Part shown: positions 15,792 through 24,984 of the stretch, one piece after another
Layout of the letters: the number at the start of each line of letters is the position of its first letter
How positions within the stretch are numbered: position 1 is the stretch's first letter
Assembly (NCBI GenBank): GCA_023411375.1
Contig: JAEYOW010000050.1
Span: 35,899 to 99,898, forward strand
Direction of reading: 5' to 3'
Length of the DNA: 64,000 bases
Source of the DNA: Bacillota bacterium
GTDB taxonomy: Bacteria > Bacillota > Clostridia > Christensenellales > Aristaeellaceae
The notes under the pieces: generated by a model
The model's database searches: none
What the model was told of the DNA's origin: nothing
Seen by the model: only the letters and a program-made list of their open reading frames with translations
Translations under genes and position numbers: made by a program

Positions 15792-16643
15792 TCAGCCCAT
15801 ACGGCACCTCAGCAGTTCCAGGTGAATGGTGATGCGATCCAGCGCGCGGGCTTCCAGCGCATTTTCCGGGACGGAAAAGGTCATGGGCGTCATGCGCAAG
15901 AAACGTTCCGCCTGCTCCTGCGAGAGGGGGAAGGTTTCATGAATAACGGCGTGTTCCAAAATCACGGCATGCTGGGAAAGATGCGTAAGCACGCGGCCAT
16001 TGTCATAGGCGTCTCCGCCGCGCAGATGGCCCGACACCGCGGCGCGCACCTCCCGCAGGTAATCCGCTCCGGGCACCACCTTGTATAGCTCGCCGCCAGG
16101 CGCGAGCACGCGCCGGAATTCGGCGTAATCGGCAGGGGTCAGCACATCCAGAACCGTGTCCAGCGCGCCGTCTGGCACGGGCAGCCGTTTGAGGTCGGCC
16201 ACAAACCAGTGGACGGGATTTCCGCCGCGCGCAGCGGCCTGAATAGCTTCGCGGTTGAGATCGACGCCCAGTATCCGCGCCCCGGGCAGGGCTTGAGCAA
16301 GGCCGCGCGCATAGTAGCCCTCACCGCAGCCCACATCCATGAGAGAAAAGTCACGGTTGCCGTGGGTACGCTCAAGCAGGGCTGTAATCGCATCCAGAAC
16401 CGGGGCGTAAAACCCGTCGGCAAATACCTGCCGCCGGCAATCAAACAGCTCTCCTGTGTATTTATCACCGCTTTGGTTATGCGTGGGAGCCAGGTTAACA
16501 TAGCCCTTGGCGGAAAGATCGAAGCAGTGTCCAGCTCCACACAGCAGGCTTTGGCCGGTCAGGGAGAATGACGAGCCGCACAGCGGGCAGCGCAGCAGGG
16601 GCAAAATGGGACGAAGTTTTTCCGACAGCGCGCGTATCTTCAT
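15792..16643 (-). CDS. 23S rRNA guanine-N1 methyltransferase RlmA-type
   Basis: A 283-residue SAM-dependent methyltransferase. The preferred start is ATG 16643, eight bases after AAAGGA; another ATG lies three codons upstream. The N-terminal zinc site has CPLC and CGAGHCFD, then AKGYVNLAP, the RlmA signature. The SAM pocket is MDVGCGEGYYARGL. The family methylates G745 or G748 in 23S rRNA, and in some hosts this affects macrolide sensitivity. It is a single gene, convergent with divIVA. Confidence 0.9.
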   Translation of the reverse strand: MKIRALSEKLRPILPLLRCPLCGSSFSLTGQSLLCGAGHCFDLSAKGYVNLAPTHNQSGDKYTGELFDCRRQVFADGFYAPVLDAITALLERTHGNRDFSLMDVGCGEGYYARGLAQALPGARILGVDLNREAIQAAARGGNPVHWFVADLKRLPVPDGALDTVLDVLTPADYAEFRRVLAPGGELYKVVPGADYLREVRAAVSGHLRGGDAYDNGRVLTHLSQHAVILEHAVIHETFPLSQEQAERFLRMTPMTFSVPENALEARALDRITIHLELLRCRMG

Positions 16644-16728
16644 GGGACACATCCTTTGATGAAATGATTAGGATTTCGACGGGCGGGCGGCGACTCCCTG
16701 CCCGTCGGCGAAAGGAGTACGGAAGAAG

Positions 16729-17592
16729 ATGTGGGTGATTATGGCGCTTTTGTCCGCGCTGTTCGCGGGTATGACGGCTATTCTGAGCAAAATGGGAATC
16801 AAAAATACAAATTCTACCGTCGCGACGGCGGTACGCACAACGGTGGTACTCGTCTTTTCATGGCTCTTGGTTTTTTTGCGTGGGCTCCATGTGGAAATGG
16901 CGGGCATCTCCGCGCGAACTTACCTGTTTTTAGGCCTGTCCGGCCTGTGTACAGGCGCGTCCTGGCTGTGCTATTTTCACGCGCTCAAGCTGGGCACGGT
17001 CAACCAGGTAACGCCTGTTGATAAAAGCTCTACGGTGCTTACGATGCTGCTGGCCTTCCTGATCCTTGGGGAGCCCATCGGCTGGACGAAGGGCGCGGCG
17101 ATCGTGCTGATTTCGGCCGGAACGCTTTTGATGATCGAGAGGAAGCCCGTGCAAAGCGCTACGCATGCGGGTAAGCGCACCTGGTTGGTCTATGCGGTGT
17201 TCTCCGCCGTTTTCGCGGCTCTAACGGCGGTTTTGGGCAAGGTGGGCATCGAGGGCGTTCCCAGCGACCTGGGCACGGCCATCCGCACAATCGTTGTGCT
17301 GATCATGGCCTGGGCGATGGTTTTTGTGACAGGCAAGCAGGACGAGGTTCGCCGGATTGATAAGGGGGATATGAAATTTATTCTGCTTTCGGGCGTAGCG
17401 ACTGGGCTGAGCTGGCTGTGCTATTACCGCGCCCTGCAGGATGGACAGGCAAGCGTTGTGGTGCCGCTGGACAAGCTGAGCATTGTGGTAACGATCGCCT
17501 TTAGCCGTATTTTCCTCAAGGAGAGGCTGACCAGACGCGCCATGACCGGCTTTGCGCTGCTGGTAGCGGGCACGGGAGTGCTGCTGCTGTAA
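16729..17592 (+). CDS. EamA family transporter
   Basis: A 287-residue protein with ten predicted spans in two EamA repeats (the second begins near TWLVYAVFSAVFAALTAVLG). Each repeat ends in an LSIVVT- or SSTVLT-type helix. The drug/metabolite family moves amino acids, nucleosides or drugs; the substrate is unknown. GAAAGGAG precedes ATG 16729. An 8-base perfect stem (CGACGGGC with GCCCGTCG, 16677-16707) lies just upstream of that site. It is divergent from the rlmA-type gene. Confidence 0.9.
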   Translation: MWVIMALLSALFAGMTAILSKMGIKNTNSTVATAVRTTVVLVFSWLLVFLRGLHVEMAGISARTYLFLGLSGLCTGASWLCYFHALKLGTVNQVTPVDKSSTVLTMLLAFLILGEPIGWTKGAAIVLISAGTLLMIERKPVQSATHAGKRTWLVYAVFSAVFAALTAVLGKVGIEGVPSDLGTAIRTIVVLIMAWAMVFVTGKQDEVRRIDKGDMKFILLSGVATGLSWLCYYRALQDGQASVVVPLDKLSIVVTIAFSRIFLKERLTRRAMTGFALLVAGTGVLLL

Positions 17593-17630
17593 AGTTCTTC
17601 GCGGGATAAGACGAAAGAGGTTGATCACCT

Positions 17631-18992
17631 ATGATCCTTTCAAGGAACAGGGCCTTTTACCGTCAGGCCGTCAGGCTCACGGGCTTCATCGCCCTGCAAA
17701 ATGTTATCGTGTGCTTTGTGGGGCTGGCGGATAACGTCATGATCGGCGCGTACTCTCAGGACGCGCTTTCCGGCGTGGCGTTGGCTAATCAGATTCAGTT
17801 TCTGTTGCAGATGCTGGTCAGCGGCGTCGGCGAGGGGATGGCGGTCATCGCGGCGCAGTATTGGGGCACTCGGCGCATCAAGCCAATCCGCCGGGTAGTC
17901 GCCATTGCGGCTGAATTCGCCGTCGCCATGGGTGCGGTTTTTTTGGCGTTGGCGCAGCTTTGCCCGGAGGGGATGCTTGGGCTTTTGACGGCGGATGCGG
18001 CAGCAATCGGGCAAGGCGCCAAATATATGCGTATCGTCAGCTACAGCTATCTGTTTTTCGGGCTTAGCATGGTTTTGATATCGGCGCAGCGCAGCATTGA
18101 AAACGTGCGTGTGGGCATGTACGCCTCCATTGCCGGACTGCTGGTAAATATCGCACTCAACTGGATGCTGATCTTCGGCAACCTGGGCGCGCCGCGCATG
18201 GGCGTGGAGGGCGCGGCGATAGCCACTCTGATCGCGCGGGTGGTAGAATGCGGCGTGGCTGCGCTGTATACGTACCGCGCCGACCGCAAGTTGGCGGCGG
18301 CTCTCCGGGATTTTCTGCACCCGGATGGCGCCCTTCTGCGCGACTTTTTCCGCGTGGCGGTGCCCGTGATCCTCTCTGGTGGCAGCTGGGGTATCGCGCA
18401 GGCGGTGCAAACGGGCATTCTGGGCCATATGGGATCGGGGGCCATCGCGGCCAATTCCATTGCGAACTCGCTGTTTCAGGTTGTGTCCGTGGTGGCGTAC
18501 GGCATGGCCAGCGCCAGCGCCGTCCTGATTGGCAAGGCGGTCGGCAGCGACGACCGCGATAACCTCATGGGCTATGTCAACTCACTGCAATTGATGTATC
18601 TTGGTATCGGCATTGCGTCCGGACTGGTGCTGTTTGTCGGCACGGACTTGGTTCTCGGCCTTTACGCCGTTACGCCCGAGGCGCTTCAAATGGCGCGTGA
18701 TTTTTTGACGGTGCTAAGCGTAACGGTTGTCGGCACGGCGTATCAATGCAGCTGTCTGACGGGCATTGTGCGCGGCGGCGGAAATACGAAATTTGTTTTC
18801 TACAATGATTTGATTTTCATGTGGGGGATAGTGCTGCCAACGAGCCTGCTGGCAGCCTTCGCATGGGGCTGGAGCCCGGTCTGGGTTTTTTTCTGCCTGA
18901 AATCAGATCAGATTATCAAGTGCTTTGTAGCGTTATGGCAGGTGAACAGCTATCGCTGGGTGCGTAAAGTAACCCGTGAAGACGGAATTTAA
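17631..18992 (+). CDS. MATE family efflux transporter (first of three)
   Basis: A 453-residue protein of normal family length with twelve spans in two similar halves, including VGLADNVMIGAYSQDALSG in helix 1-2 and SSYS-like contacts around VSYSYLFFGLSM. The family exports cationic drugs or metabolites with a sodium or proton gradient. It starts 38 bases after the EamA gene with AAGAGG upstream, so it is probably cotranscribed. The three MATE proteins in this window are not close copies of each other. Confidence 0.92.
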   Translation: MILSRNRAFYRQAVRLTGFIALQNVIVCFVGLADNVMIGAYSQDALSGVALANQIQFLLQMLVSGVGEGMAVIAAQYWGTRRIKPIRRVVAIAAEFAVAMGAVFLALAQLCPEGMLGLLTADAAAIGQGAKYMRIVSYSYLFFGLSMVLISAQRSIENVRVGMYASIAGLLVNIALNWMLIFGNLGAPRMGVEGAAIATLIARVVECGVAALYTYRADRKLAAALRDFLHPDGALLRDFFRVAVPVILSGGSWGIAQAVQTGILGHMGSGAIAANSIANSLFQVVSVVAYGMASASAVLIGKAVGSDDRDNLMGYVNSLQLMYLGIGIASGLVLFVGTDLVLGLYAVTPEALQMARDFLTVLSVTVVGTAYQCSCLTGIVRGGGNTKFVFYNDLIFMWGIVLPTSLLAAFAWGWSPVWVFFCLKSDQIIKCFVALWQVNSYRWVRKVTREDGI

Positions 18993-19032
18993 GAACTTTG
19001 CAATTTTTTTCACAAAGATTTTGTGTTTGCTA

Positions 19033-19062
19033 TTGCAAAATATGGCGTGTTTTTGGTAAAAT
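19033..19062 (+). promoter_or_regulatory. Promoter for gap
   Basis: TTGCAA (19033-19038) and TAAAAT (19057-19062) are 18 bases apart in an AT-rich gap, about 40 bases before the gap start. Confidence 0.55.
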
Positions 19063-19101
19063 AACTTTTGGGATAAAACAATTTTAGGAGGTACCACGAT
19101 A

Positions 19102-20154
19102 ATGGTTAAAGTTGCTATTAACGGTTTTGGTCGCATCGGCCGCCTGGCCTTCCGCCAGATGTTCGGCGCCGAGGGCTATGAGATCGTCGCCATCAACGAT
19201 CTGACCAGCCCCAAGATGCTGGCCCACCTGCTCAAGTATGATACCGCGCAGGGCAACTATGAGTACAAGGATACCGTTTCCTCCAAGGAGCCCGTTTTTG
19301 AAGAGGACGGCAAGACTGTCAAGGAGCCCGGCTCCATTACCGTAAACGGCAAGGAAATCACCATTTACGCGATGCCCAAGGCGCAGGACCTGCCCTGGGG
19401 CAAGCTGGATGTGGACGTCGTGCTTGAGTGCACCGGTTTCTATTGCAGCAAGGCCAAGGCTCAGGCGCACATTGACGCCGGCGCCAAGAAGGTCGTTATT
19501 TCCGCGCCCGCCGGCAATGATCTGCCCACCATCGTGTTCTCCGTCAACGAGAAGAACCTGACCAAGGAAGACAAGATCATCTCCGCCGCGTCGTGCACCA
19601 CCAACTGCCTCGCTCCCATGGCCAAGGCGCTCAACGACGCGTATCCCATCCAGAGCGGCATCATGACCACCGTGCACGCCTACACCGGCGACCAGATGAT
19701 TCTGGACGGCCCGCACCGCAAGGGCGACCTTCGCCGTGCCCGCGCCGGCGCGCAGAACATCGTACCTAACTCCACCGGCGCCGCCAAGGCGATCGGCCTG
19801 GTTATCCCCGAGCTTAACGGCAAGCTGATCGGCTCCGCGCAGCGCGTGCCCGTCTGCACCGGCTCCACCACCATTTTGGTGGCCGTTGTCAAGGGCAAGG
19901 ATGTAACCAAGGATTCCATCAACGCGGCCATGAAGGCTCAGGCCTCCGAAAGCTTCGGCTACAACACGGACGAGATCGTTTCCTCCGACGTGATCGGCTC
20001 CCGCTTCGGCTCCATCTTCGATTCCACCCAGACCATGGTTGCCAAGCTGGACGACGATACCTATCAGGTGCAGGTTGTATCCTGGTACGACAACGAGAAC
20101 AGCTACACCAGCCAGATGGTTCGCACCATCAAGTTCTTCGCCGAGCTGGGCTGA
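19102..20154 (+). CDS. gap: Type I glyceraldehyde-3-phosphate dehydrogenase
   Basis: A 350-residue enzyme that oxidises glyceraldehyde 3-phosphate with NAD and phosphate in glycolysis. NGFGRIGRLAF binds NAD. The catalytic Cys165 lies in SAASCTTNCLAP, and HAYTGDQM, the GAAKAIGLV loop and SWYDNENSY follow. It is slightly longer than the usual 335 residues because of an extra stretch at about 60-85. AGGAGGT precedes the ATG. Codons are strongly biased to C- and G-ending forms compared with neighbours, typical of a highly expressed gene. Confidence 0.97.
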   Translation: MVKVAINGFGRIGRLAFRQMFGAEGYEIVAINDLTSPKMLAHLLKYDTAQGNYEYKDTVSSKEPVFEEDGKTVKEPGSITVNGKEITIYAMPKAQDLPWGKLDVDVVLECTGFYCSKAKAQAHIDAGAKKVVISAPAGNDLPTIVFSVNEKNLTKEDKIISAASCTTNCLAPMAKALNDAYPIQSGIMTTVHAYTGDQMILDGPHRKGDLRRARAGAQNIVPNSTGAAKAIGLVIPELNGKLIGSAQRVPVCTGSTTILVAVVKGKDVTKDSINAAMKAQASESFGYNTDEIVSSDVIGSRFGSIFDSTQTMVAKLDDDTYQVQVVSWYDNENSYTSQMVRTIKFFAELG

Positions 20155-20183
20155 GCATAGCATAAGGCTTTGCGCTGCTTTGG

Positions 20184-20274
20184 CCGATGGGGGGAATCCC
20201 GTCGGACAGATAAAATGTTGAGCTACCTCGGTAGGCTTGCACGAAAGTGCGCCTGCTGGGTACGATAGGCGTTT
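20184..20274 (+). ncRNA. Possible structured RNA downstream of gap
   Basis: Two predicted hairpins sit between gap and a terminator. The first pairs CCGATGGG with CCCGTCGG. The second stacks TACC/GGTA (224-227 with 259-262), GTAGGC/GCCTGC and GCAC/GTGC (offsets from 20000) with a GAAA tetraloop and small internal loops. I do not recognise a known riboswitch class. It may be a gap 3-prime UTR, a small RNA, or a leader for the downstream sigma gene. Confidence 0.35.
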
Positions 20275-20318
20275 ACCCCTCTTTCCAACTGTAAGAGCAG
20301 GAGGAAAGAGGGGTTTTT
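20275..20318 (+). terminator. Strong terminator after the gap 3-prime region
   Basis: A perfect 12-base stem (ACCCCTCTTTCC with GGAAAGAGGGGT) closes a 16-base loop and is followed by a run of T. Confidence 0.88.
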
Positions 20319-20431
20319 GCCTATGAATGAGCTATACAAAAAATCTGCTGAGCTCTGTAACGAATCGGTCTGTTTCGCGACTAATCAAATGAAATGAGCT
20401 TTCCGAACATAATGATGAGGAAGTGAAATGC

Positions 20432-20929
20432 GTGCACGAAATCGAGGAAATGTATGAGGATTACAGCGGCATGGTGCATTCCTTCCTTTTACGGTTGTGC
20501 GGCAACCAAGATTTGGCGGAGGAGCTGACGCAGGAAACCTTTTACCGGGCTGTCAAGGGATGGCTCCATTTTCACAATCAAAGCAGCGTGCCCACCTGGC
20601 TGTGCGCCATTGTCAAGCGCCTGTACTGGTCTTCCCTGCGCAAGAAAGCTGCCGCTTCTCTTGAAACGGAAACGGAGCCAAGCGTGCCGGACTTTACCGA
20701 GCAGCTTGCACGGCGTGACCGGGCTATGGTGGCCCAGCGTTTGTTGCACCGGCTGCCGGAGCCCTACCGGGAGGTTTTTACCCTGCGAACCTTTTGCGAC
20801 CTGACCCACGCCGAAATCGGTGAGCTGTTTGCCAAGAGCGGTCAATGGGCGCGCGTCACCTACTACCGTGCCAGGAAAATGTTGGCGGACACCCTGAAGG
20901 AGTCTGAGCATGATGAAGATGGACTGTAA
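20432..20929 (+). CDS. ECF-type RNA polymerase sigma factor
   Basis: A protein of about 165 residues with sigma region 2 (QDLAEELTQETFYRAVKGW) and a region 4 helix-turn-helix (LPEPYREVFTLRTFCDLTHAEIG). I favour GTG 20432, eight bases from GAGGAAG; GTG 20423 lies too close to that site. The downstream zinc-finger protein overlaps the end of the gene by 20 bases and should be its anti-sigma factor. The signal and target genes cannot be deduced. Confidence 0.88.
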   Translation: MHEIEEMYEDYSGMVHSFLLRLCGNQDLAEELTQETFYRAVKGWLHFHNQSSVPTWLCAIVKRLYWSSLRKKAAASLETETEPSVPDFTEQLARRDRAMVAQRLLHRLPEPYREVFTLRTFCDLTHAEIGELFAKSGQWARVTYYRARKMLADTLKESEHDEDGL

Positions 20930-21722
20930 TGTGACCCGGGACTTAATCCCCCTGATGATTGACGGCGTGGCCAGCGCGGAAAGCATGCGGCTGGTTCAGC
21001 AACATCTGGACGAATGCGCCCCCTGCGCGGAGTACTACAATGGAATGAAGTCCACATTGGAGCTGAATACGCAACGGAATGATGAAGAACGGCAGGCTTT
21101 TGACAAAGCCGCACGGCATTTGCGGAGCAGGCGGCGGTGGCGGATCTGGCGCAATGTGCTGATCGGCATGCTAATCGGCGCGCTGCTTGTAACCGGCGCT
21201 TTTACGGGCTGGCGGTATCTGACACAGGACTGCAATACATTGGTCTACTATGGCGAATATGGCGTTTTTCTATCGCGGTTGTCCGACGGACGCGTTGCTG
21301 TTAATGTGGATTTTCGTGGAAGCGATTCATACATGCTGATTGATGTGGAAGAACGCTCGGAAGAGGGGAACGCGATCCTGTACGTGTGCGCGAAAAGGCC
21401 GTTTTTGAGGCGATCTATGAGCATTCCCATGTCCAATTACAGCTGCTTGACCCTCTCTTCGGATGATGTGGAGCGTTATGCTGAAATTCGCGAAGGCACG
21501 GCAGAGGAATACTACGTGGTATGGCAGAAGGGAATAACCATTCCGGCGGCTTCTGAAGAAATGGAAACCTATTTTACGCTGGAAGAACAAATCCAATTCT
21601 TTCCCTTGCGGGAAACGGCGGATGGCAAGGCGTTAGCCATGAGCAGAGACGACGAAAGGCGGCTGGCGGAACTCCAATGGGCGCTTTCGGACGCAAGGGA
21701 AGCCGTACCTGAATGGCAATGA
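20910..21722 (+). CDS. Zinc-finger anti-sigma factor, single-pass membrane protein
   Basis: A 270-residue protein. The N-terminus has the zf-HC2 pattern (DLIPLMIDG, then HLDECAPCAEYY with the His-x3-Cys-x2-Cys ligands) that holds ECF sigma factors. A single span lies at about residues 77-97 (NVLIGMLIGALLVTG). The outside domain of about 170 residues contains no family I recognise and is presumably the sensor. It overlaps the sigma gene, so the two are translationally coupled. Confidence 0.85.
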   Translation: MMKMDCNVTRDLIPLMIDGVASAESMRLVQQHLDECAPCAEYYNGMKSTLELNTQRNDEERQAFDKAARHLRSRRRWRIWRNVLIGMLIGALLVTGAFTGWRYLTQDCNTLVYYGEYGVFLSRLSDGRVAVNVDFRGSDSYMLIDVEERSEEGNAILYVCAKRPFLRRSMSIPMSNYSCLTLSSDDVERYAEIREGTAEEYYVVWQKGITIPAASEEMETYFTLEEQIQFFPLRETADGKALAMSRDDERRLAELQWALSDAREAVPEWQ

Positions 21723-21839
21723 GCGAGGGAAGCATCACCGGCCCTGTGAAACCGTTTAAGCCGCAGCGGTCAGAATGCGGCGCTTTGAACGTGTTAAAAC
21801 ACCGTTTTGGGCCGGGTAGGATTCCCGCCTCATTTGTAT

Positions 21840-22670
21840 TCAACGGAACAGAATAATATCGGATACGGAGCGCTGGCGGCCGCCGGACGGCCGGTTGATC
21901 ACCTCTCCGTTGAAAAACAGGGTGGTGGAACCGCCGCCATCCAAATTAAAAGCGTTTTGCGCGCCATAGCGTAGAAACAGTGCTTGCAGATCATGCAAGT
22001 TCATGCCTTTGCTATACCCCTCGCGCCGTCCATCAACCACTATGACTAGGTAATGGAGCGTTCCAAGCTGGCCGATGGCCGTTCGGGGTTCTAAAATAGA
22101 GTCCCGCGTAGCGATCAGCTTAAAGGATTTGCCCAATTCCGTAGGCTTCCCATCCTTCACCAGCACCGGTCCGAACTCAAACGAGTTGAGGACGCCTTCC
22201 GAGACCAGAGCCTCCGCCAGGGTTTTCGTGGCGGAACGTTCATTATAGAGGTCGAGATTGCCGCTGGGATCAATCGCCATCAGGTGACGGGTTGTGTCCT
22301 TTTTGCGCAGCACCTCGCCGTTGCGGATAATAATCCCATAGGAATGGCTTTTGAAGTTGTCTGCATTGATCGCGAGCACGGCGTTGTTGCGCTCGGCGAT
22401 GACGGAGGTCGGCTCGCTCTTGCGGCCGTTCTTAATGCCCTCGTATTTGCCTGCCATTGCGCTTTTAATATGGTCGGGCTCGTGGATTCGAATGTCGGCA
22501 AGAAAATAAGTAACCCCATTTTCCTGAACCTTCTGGATGCCGATGGTCAACTCTTCCGACTGGTATTCGTAGGCAGGCGCTCCGCTGAAAGCATAATCCA
22601 GAGCATATGCATGTGGCAGCAGGAAAACTGTTAAAAGTACGGATATGAGTCCGGAAATAAAACGCTTCAT
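21840..22670 (-). CDS. Secreted phosphodiester glycosidase (NAGPA) family protein
   Basis: A 276-residue protein with a clear signal peptide (hydrophobic residues 5-22, cleavage near AYA). The NAGPA domain fills the rest: AVLAINADNF, GIIIRNGEVL, SFEFGPVLVKDGK, and the signature FNLDGGGSTTLFFNG near the C-terminus. The family cleaves or modifies phosphodiester-linked sugars, as in the mammalian uncovering enzyme and bacterial exopolysaccharide or wall glycopolymer proteins. AAGGAGG precedes the ATG. It is divergent from the flotillin gene and convergent with the anti-sigma gene. Confidence 0.9.
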   Translation of the reverse strand: MKRFISGLISVLLTVFLLPHAYALDYAFSGAPAYEYQSEELTIGIQKVQENGVTYFLADIRIHEPDHIKSAMAGKYEGIKNGRKSEPTSVIAERNNAVLAINADNFKSHSYGIIIRNGEVLRKKDTTRHLMAIDPSGNLDLYNERSATKTLAEALVSEGVLNSFEFGPVLVKDGKPTELGKSFKLIATRDSILEPRTAIGQLGTLHYLVIVVDGRREGYSKGMNLHDLQALFLRYGAQNAFNLDGGGSTTLFFNGEVINRPSGGRQRSVSDIILFR

Positions 22671-22782
22671 CCCTGTTCCTCCTTGCTTGAGAAAATGGAA
22701 TCTAACAAAAAAATACCCGCGCTGCCGCTGCGTGAAACGCGCAATATATCCCGCTTCCGTATATTATGCTTCCATGGGTCTT

Positions 22783-22811
22783 TTGACAGCGCCGCGCGTC
22801 TTTGCTATACT
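22783..22811 (+). promoter_or_regulatory. Consensus promoter for the flotillin gene
   Basis: Perfect TTGACA (22783-22788) and TATACT (22806-22811) with a 17-base spacer, giving a leader of about 50 bases to the TTG start at 22866. Confidence 0.85.
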
Positions 22812-22865
22812 ATTCGCATATCATGGGCGAAAGCATTCATTCATATCAAAAAGGAGGAATCATAT

Positions 22866-24266
22866 TTGGAAACCAATTTGCTGGTGCTTATCATTATTGC
22901 GGCGGCGGTTGTGCTCATCATGCTGGTAAACTATAGGAAGGTGCCGCCAAACATCGCGCTGGTCATATCCGGTGGTATCAGGCGGCGCTACAAGGTAAAG
23001 GATGAGGATGGCAACGTGACCGTCAAGAAATTCGGCTATCGCATCGTGCGCGGCGGGGCCACGATGGTTATTCCCTTTTTCGAGCGTGTCGATAAGCTGA
23101 ACCTTGGCATCATGCAGGTGGATATCCGTACCACGCAGCCGGTTCCCTCACAGGAATACATTTCTGTAATGGTGGATGGTGTGGCGAATATCAAGGTTGG
23201 GTCGGACGATGTTTCCATTGCCACGGCAGCCGAGCAGTTTCTCAACTGGAAGCAGGAGGATATCGCCGCGATCGCGCAACAGGTGCTGGAGGGCAACATG
23301 CGCGAGATCATCGGCCGTATGACCATTGCCGATCTCGTTCAAAACCGGGATAAATTTGCCACCGAAACCAGCCGTGCCGCCGCTGCGGATATGGCAAACA
23401 TGGGGCTGGAGATCATCAACATCACCATTCAGAACTTTGCCGATAACGAAGGCGTTGTGGAAACGATGGCGACGAAGAACATCGTTGAAAAGGAGCGCGA
23501 CGCGCAGATTGCCAAGGCCGACGCTTTGCAACAGGGGCACAAGTCCAAGGTGGAGGCGGACGCGCTGATGGCGGAGCAGGTCAAGGAGCTGGAGCTTAAG
23601 CAGGCGGAGTATAAGATTCAGGCGGACCGCGCCCGCGCGGACGCGGATATCGCCTACAAGATTCAGCAGGAAATCGCGCGCAAGAGCTTCGAGGAGGAGC
23701 GCGCCGAGGCGGAGATGATCCGCTTGCAGAAGCAGACCGAGTTGGAGCGCCAGCAGGTGGAAATTCAACGCCAGAAGCTGAATGTAGAAATTCGCGAAAA
23801 GGCGGAGGCGGAGCGCGACGCGCGTATCGCCCAGGCAGAAGCGGAGAAGGCGGAGCAGCAGGCAAGGGCGGACGCGGAGTTTTACGCAGCCCAAAAGCAG
23901 GCGGAAGCCATATTGATGAAGGGCAAGGCCGAGGCGGAATCGCTGGAGCTGAAGGCGAACGCCATGCAGAAATACGGGGAGGCCGCAATGCTTGAGATGG
24001 TGGTCAACAAGCTTCCGGAGGTGGCGAAGGCGATTGGCGAACCGCTTGCGCAGACGGAGAAAATTCTGATGTTTGGAGAGGGCGCGGCCACGGGCCTGAC
24101 GCGCGATGTGACCGGCTCCATGATGCAGACATTCGAGGCCATGAAGGGCGCTGTTGGGCTGGATATCCCAAAGATGCTCAAGGATATCTCCACAGGCGGG
24201 CTGGTTGGCAGGAAGGTGGCGGACGAAACGGAACCTTCCATAACCTCCGGCTCTGCGGATAACTGA
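22866..24266 (+). CDS. Flotillin-like SPFH domain protein
   Basis: The start is TTG 22866, eight bases after AAGGAGG. The 466-residue protein has one N-terminal membrane segment (about 4-21), the SPFH/band-7 domain (about 28-200), then a long charged coiled coil rich in Ala, Glu, Gln and Arg (about 205-370, e.g. EAERDARIAQAEAEKAEQQ) and a C-terminal region with PEVAKAIGEPLAQTEKI. Flotillins form membrane scaffolds that organise lipid domains and signalling proteins. An NfeD-type partner, common next to bacterial flotillins, is absent here. Confidence 0.93.
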   Translation: METNLLVLIIIAAAVVLIMLVNYRKVPPNIALVISGGIRRRYKVKDEDGNVTVKKFGYRIVRGGATMVIPFFERVDKLNLGIMQVDIRTTQPVPSQEYISVMVDGVANIKVGSDDVSIATAAEQFLNWKQEDIAAIAQQVLEGNMREIIGRMTIADLVQNRDKFATETSRAAAADMANMGLEIINITIQNFADNEGVVETMATKNIVEKERDAQIAKADALQQGHKSKVEADALMAEQVKELELKQAEYKIQADRARADADIAYKIQQEIARKSFEEERAEAEMIRLQKQTELERQQVEIQRQKLNVEIREKAEAERDARIAQAEAEKAEQQARADAEFYAAQKQAEAILMKGKAEAESLELKANAMQKYGEAAMLEMVVNKLPEVAKAIGEPLAQTEKILMFGEGAATGLTRDVTGSMMQTFEAMKGAVGLDIPKMLKDISTGGLVGRKVADETEPSITSGSADN

Positions 24267-24328
24267 ACGCCGGCTTAAAGGCGGTTCGTGTGAAAACCGG
24301 ATGAAAGCCAACCATATTTGGGACGGCA

Positions 24329-24357
24329 AGGCCCGCGAAGAACTCGCGGGCTTTTTC
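24329..24357 (+). terminator. Terminator after the flotillin gene
   Basis: GCCCGCGA and TCGCGGGC pair around a short AGAAC loop and are followed by TTTTT, about 65 bases after the flotillin stop. Confidence 0.88.
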
Positions 24358-24387
24358 GTTTGGGTTTATGTTATCTAAAAAAATATG

Positions 24388-24416
24388 TTGACATTTTTCT
24401 CGGATTTATCCATAAT
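24388..24416 (+). promoter_or_regulatory. Promoter for the 144-residue secreted protein gene
   Basis: TTGACA (24388-24393) and CATAAT (24411-24416) with a 17-base spacer, about 70 bases upstream of the ATG. Confidence 0.75.
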
Positions 24417-24484
24417 AGAAGCAGGAAAAAAAGCGATCGTTTCCAGGCAATGGGGAAAAGTAAACATTCTTAGGGGGTATACCA

Positions 24485-24919
24485 ATGAAAAGGTTCCTGT
24501 CGCTCGTTTTAGCTCTTGCCGTTGTGCTTTGCTGTCAAAGCGCATTTGCCGCCGTAGCCTTCGAAAAAAGCGTCATCTACGACTCCATCACCGCTCTTTT
24601 TGAAGAAAACTTTACAGACTATGAGCCGGAGTTTGAATACGACGCCGAGAGCTCCGTCTTTATTGTGAGCCTTGCATCGCCCGACGGTTCCGCGATGGCG
24701 TTAATGCTTGAAAATGAAGACAGCCTTACCAGTTGGGAAAGTATGACCGAAAACATGAATAGCATAGGCAAATCCGTGATTGAGCTTTTTGAAACGTCGG
24801 GGTACGAATCCGTCCATTTTGGACTGATGCTTCGCAGCGACGCCAATGAAGAAAATATCCTGTTCAGCAGCCTTGATGGCTATACCCTTTATAATGTCAC
24901 GGACGATTTATCCGACTGA
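24485..24919 (+). CDS. Hypothetical secreted acidic protein
   Basis: A 144-residue protein with a textbook signal peptide (MKRFLSLVLALAVVLCCQSA then FAA). The mature part is acidic and alternates short strands and helices (FEYDAESSVFIVSL, SVIELFETSGYESVHFGL). I recognise no family. The GGGGGTAT before the ATG is a weak ribosome binding site. It has its own promoter and lies alone between two terminator-like hairpins, so it is a single-gene unit. Confidence 0.75.
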   Translation: MKRFLSLVLALAVVLCCQSAFAAVAFEKSVIYDSITALFEENFTDYEPEFEYDAESSVFIVSLASPDGSAMALMLENEDSLTSWESMTENMNSIGKSVIELFETSGYESVHFGLMLRSDANEENILFSSLDGYTLYNVTDDLSD

Positions 24920-24984
24920 CCGTAAAAGCGGCGCGACGCATCCGCTGCGCGCGGCGTGCAATGGATAGCCATTTGTGAATTGTA

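Noticed and set aside
19084..20163. A 359-codon open frame on the minus strand across gap
   Set aside because: It mirrors the gap gene exactly and results from its codon bias.
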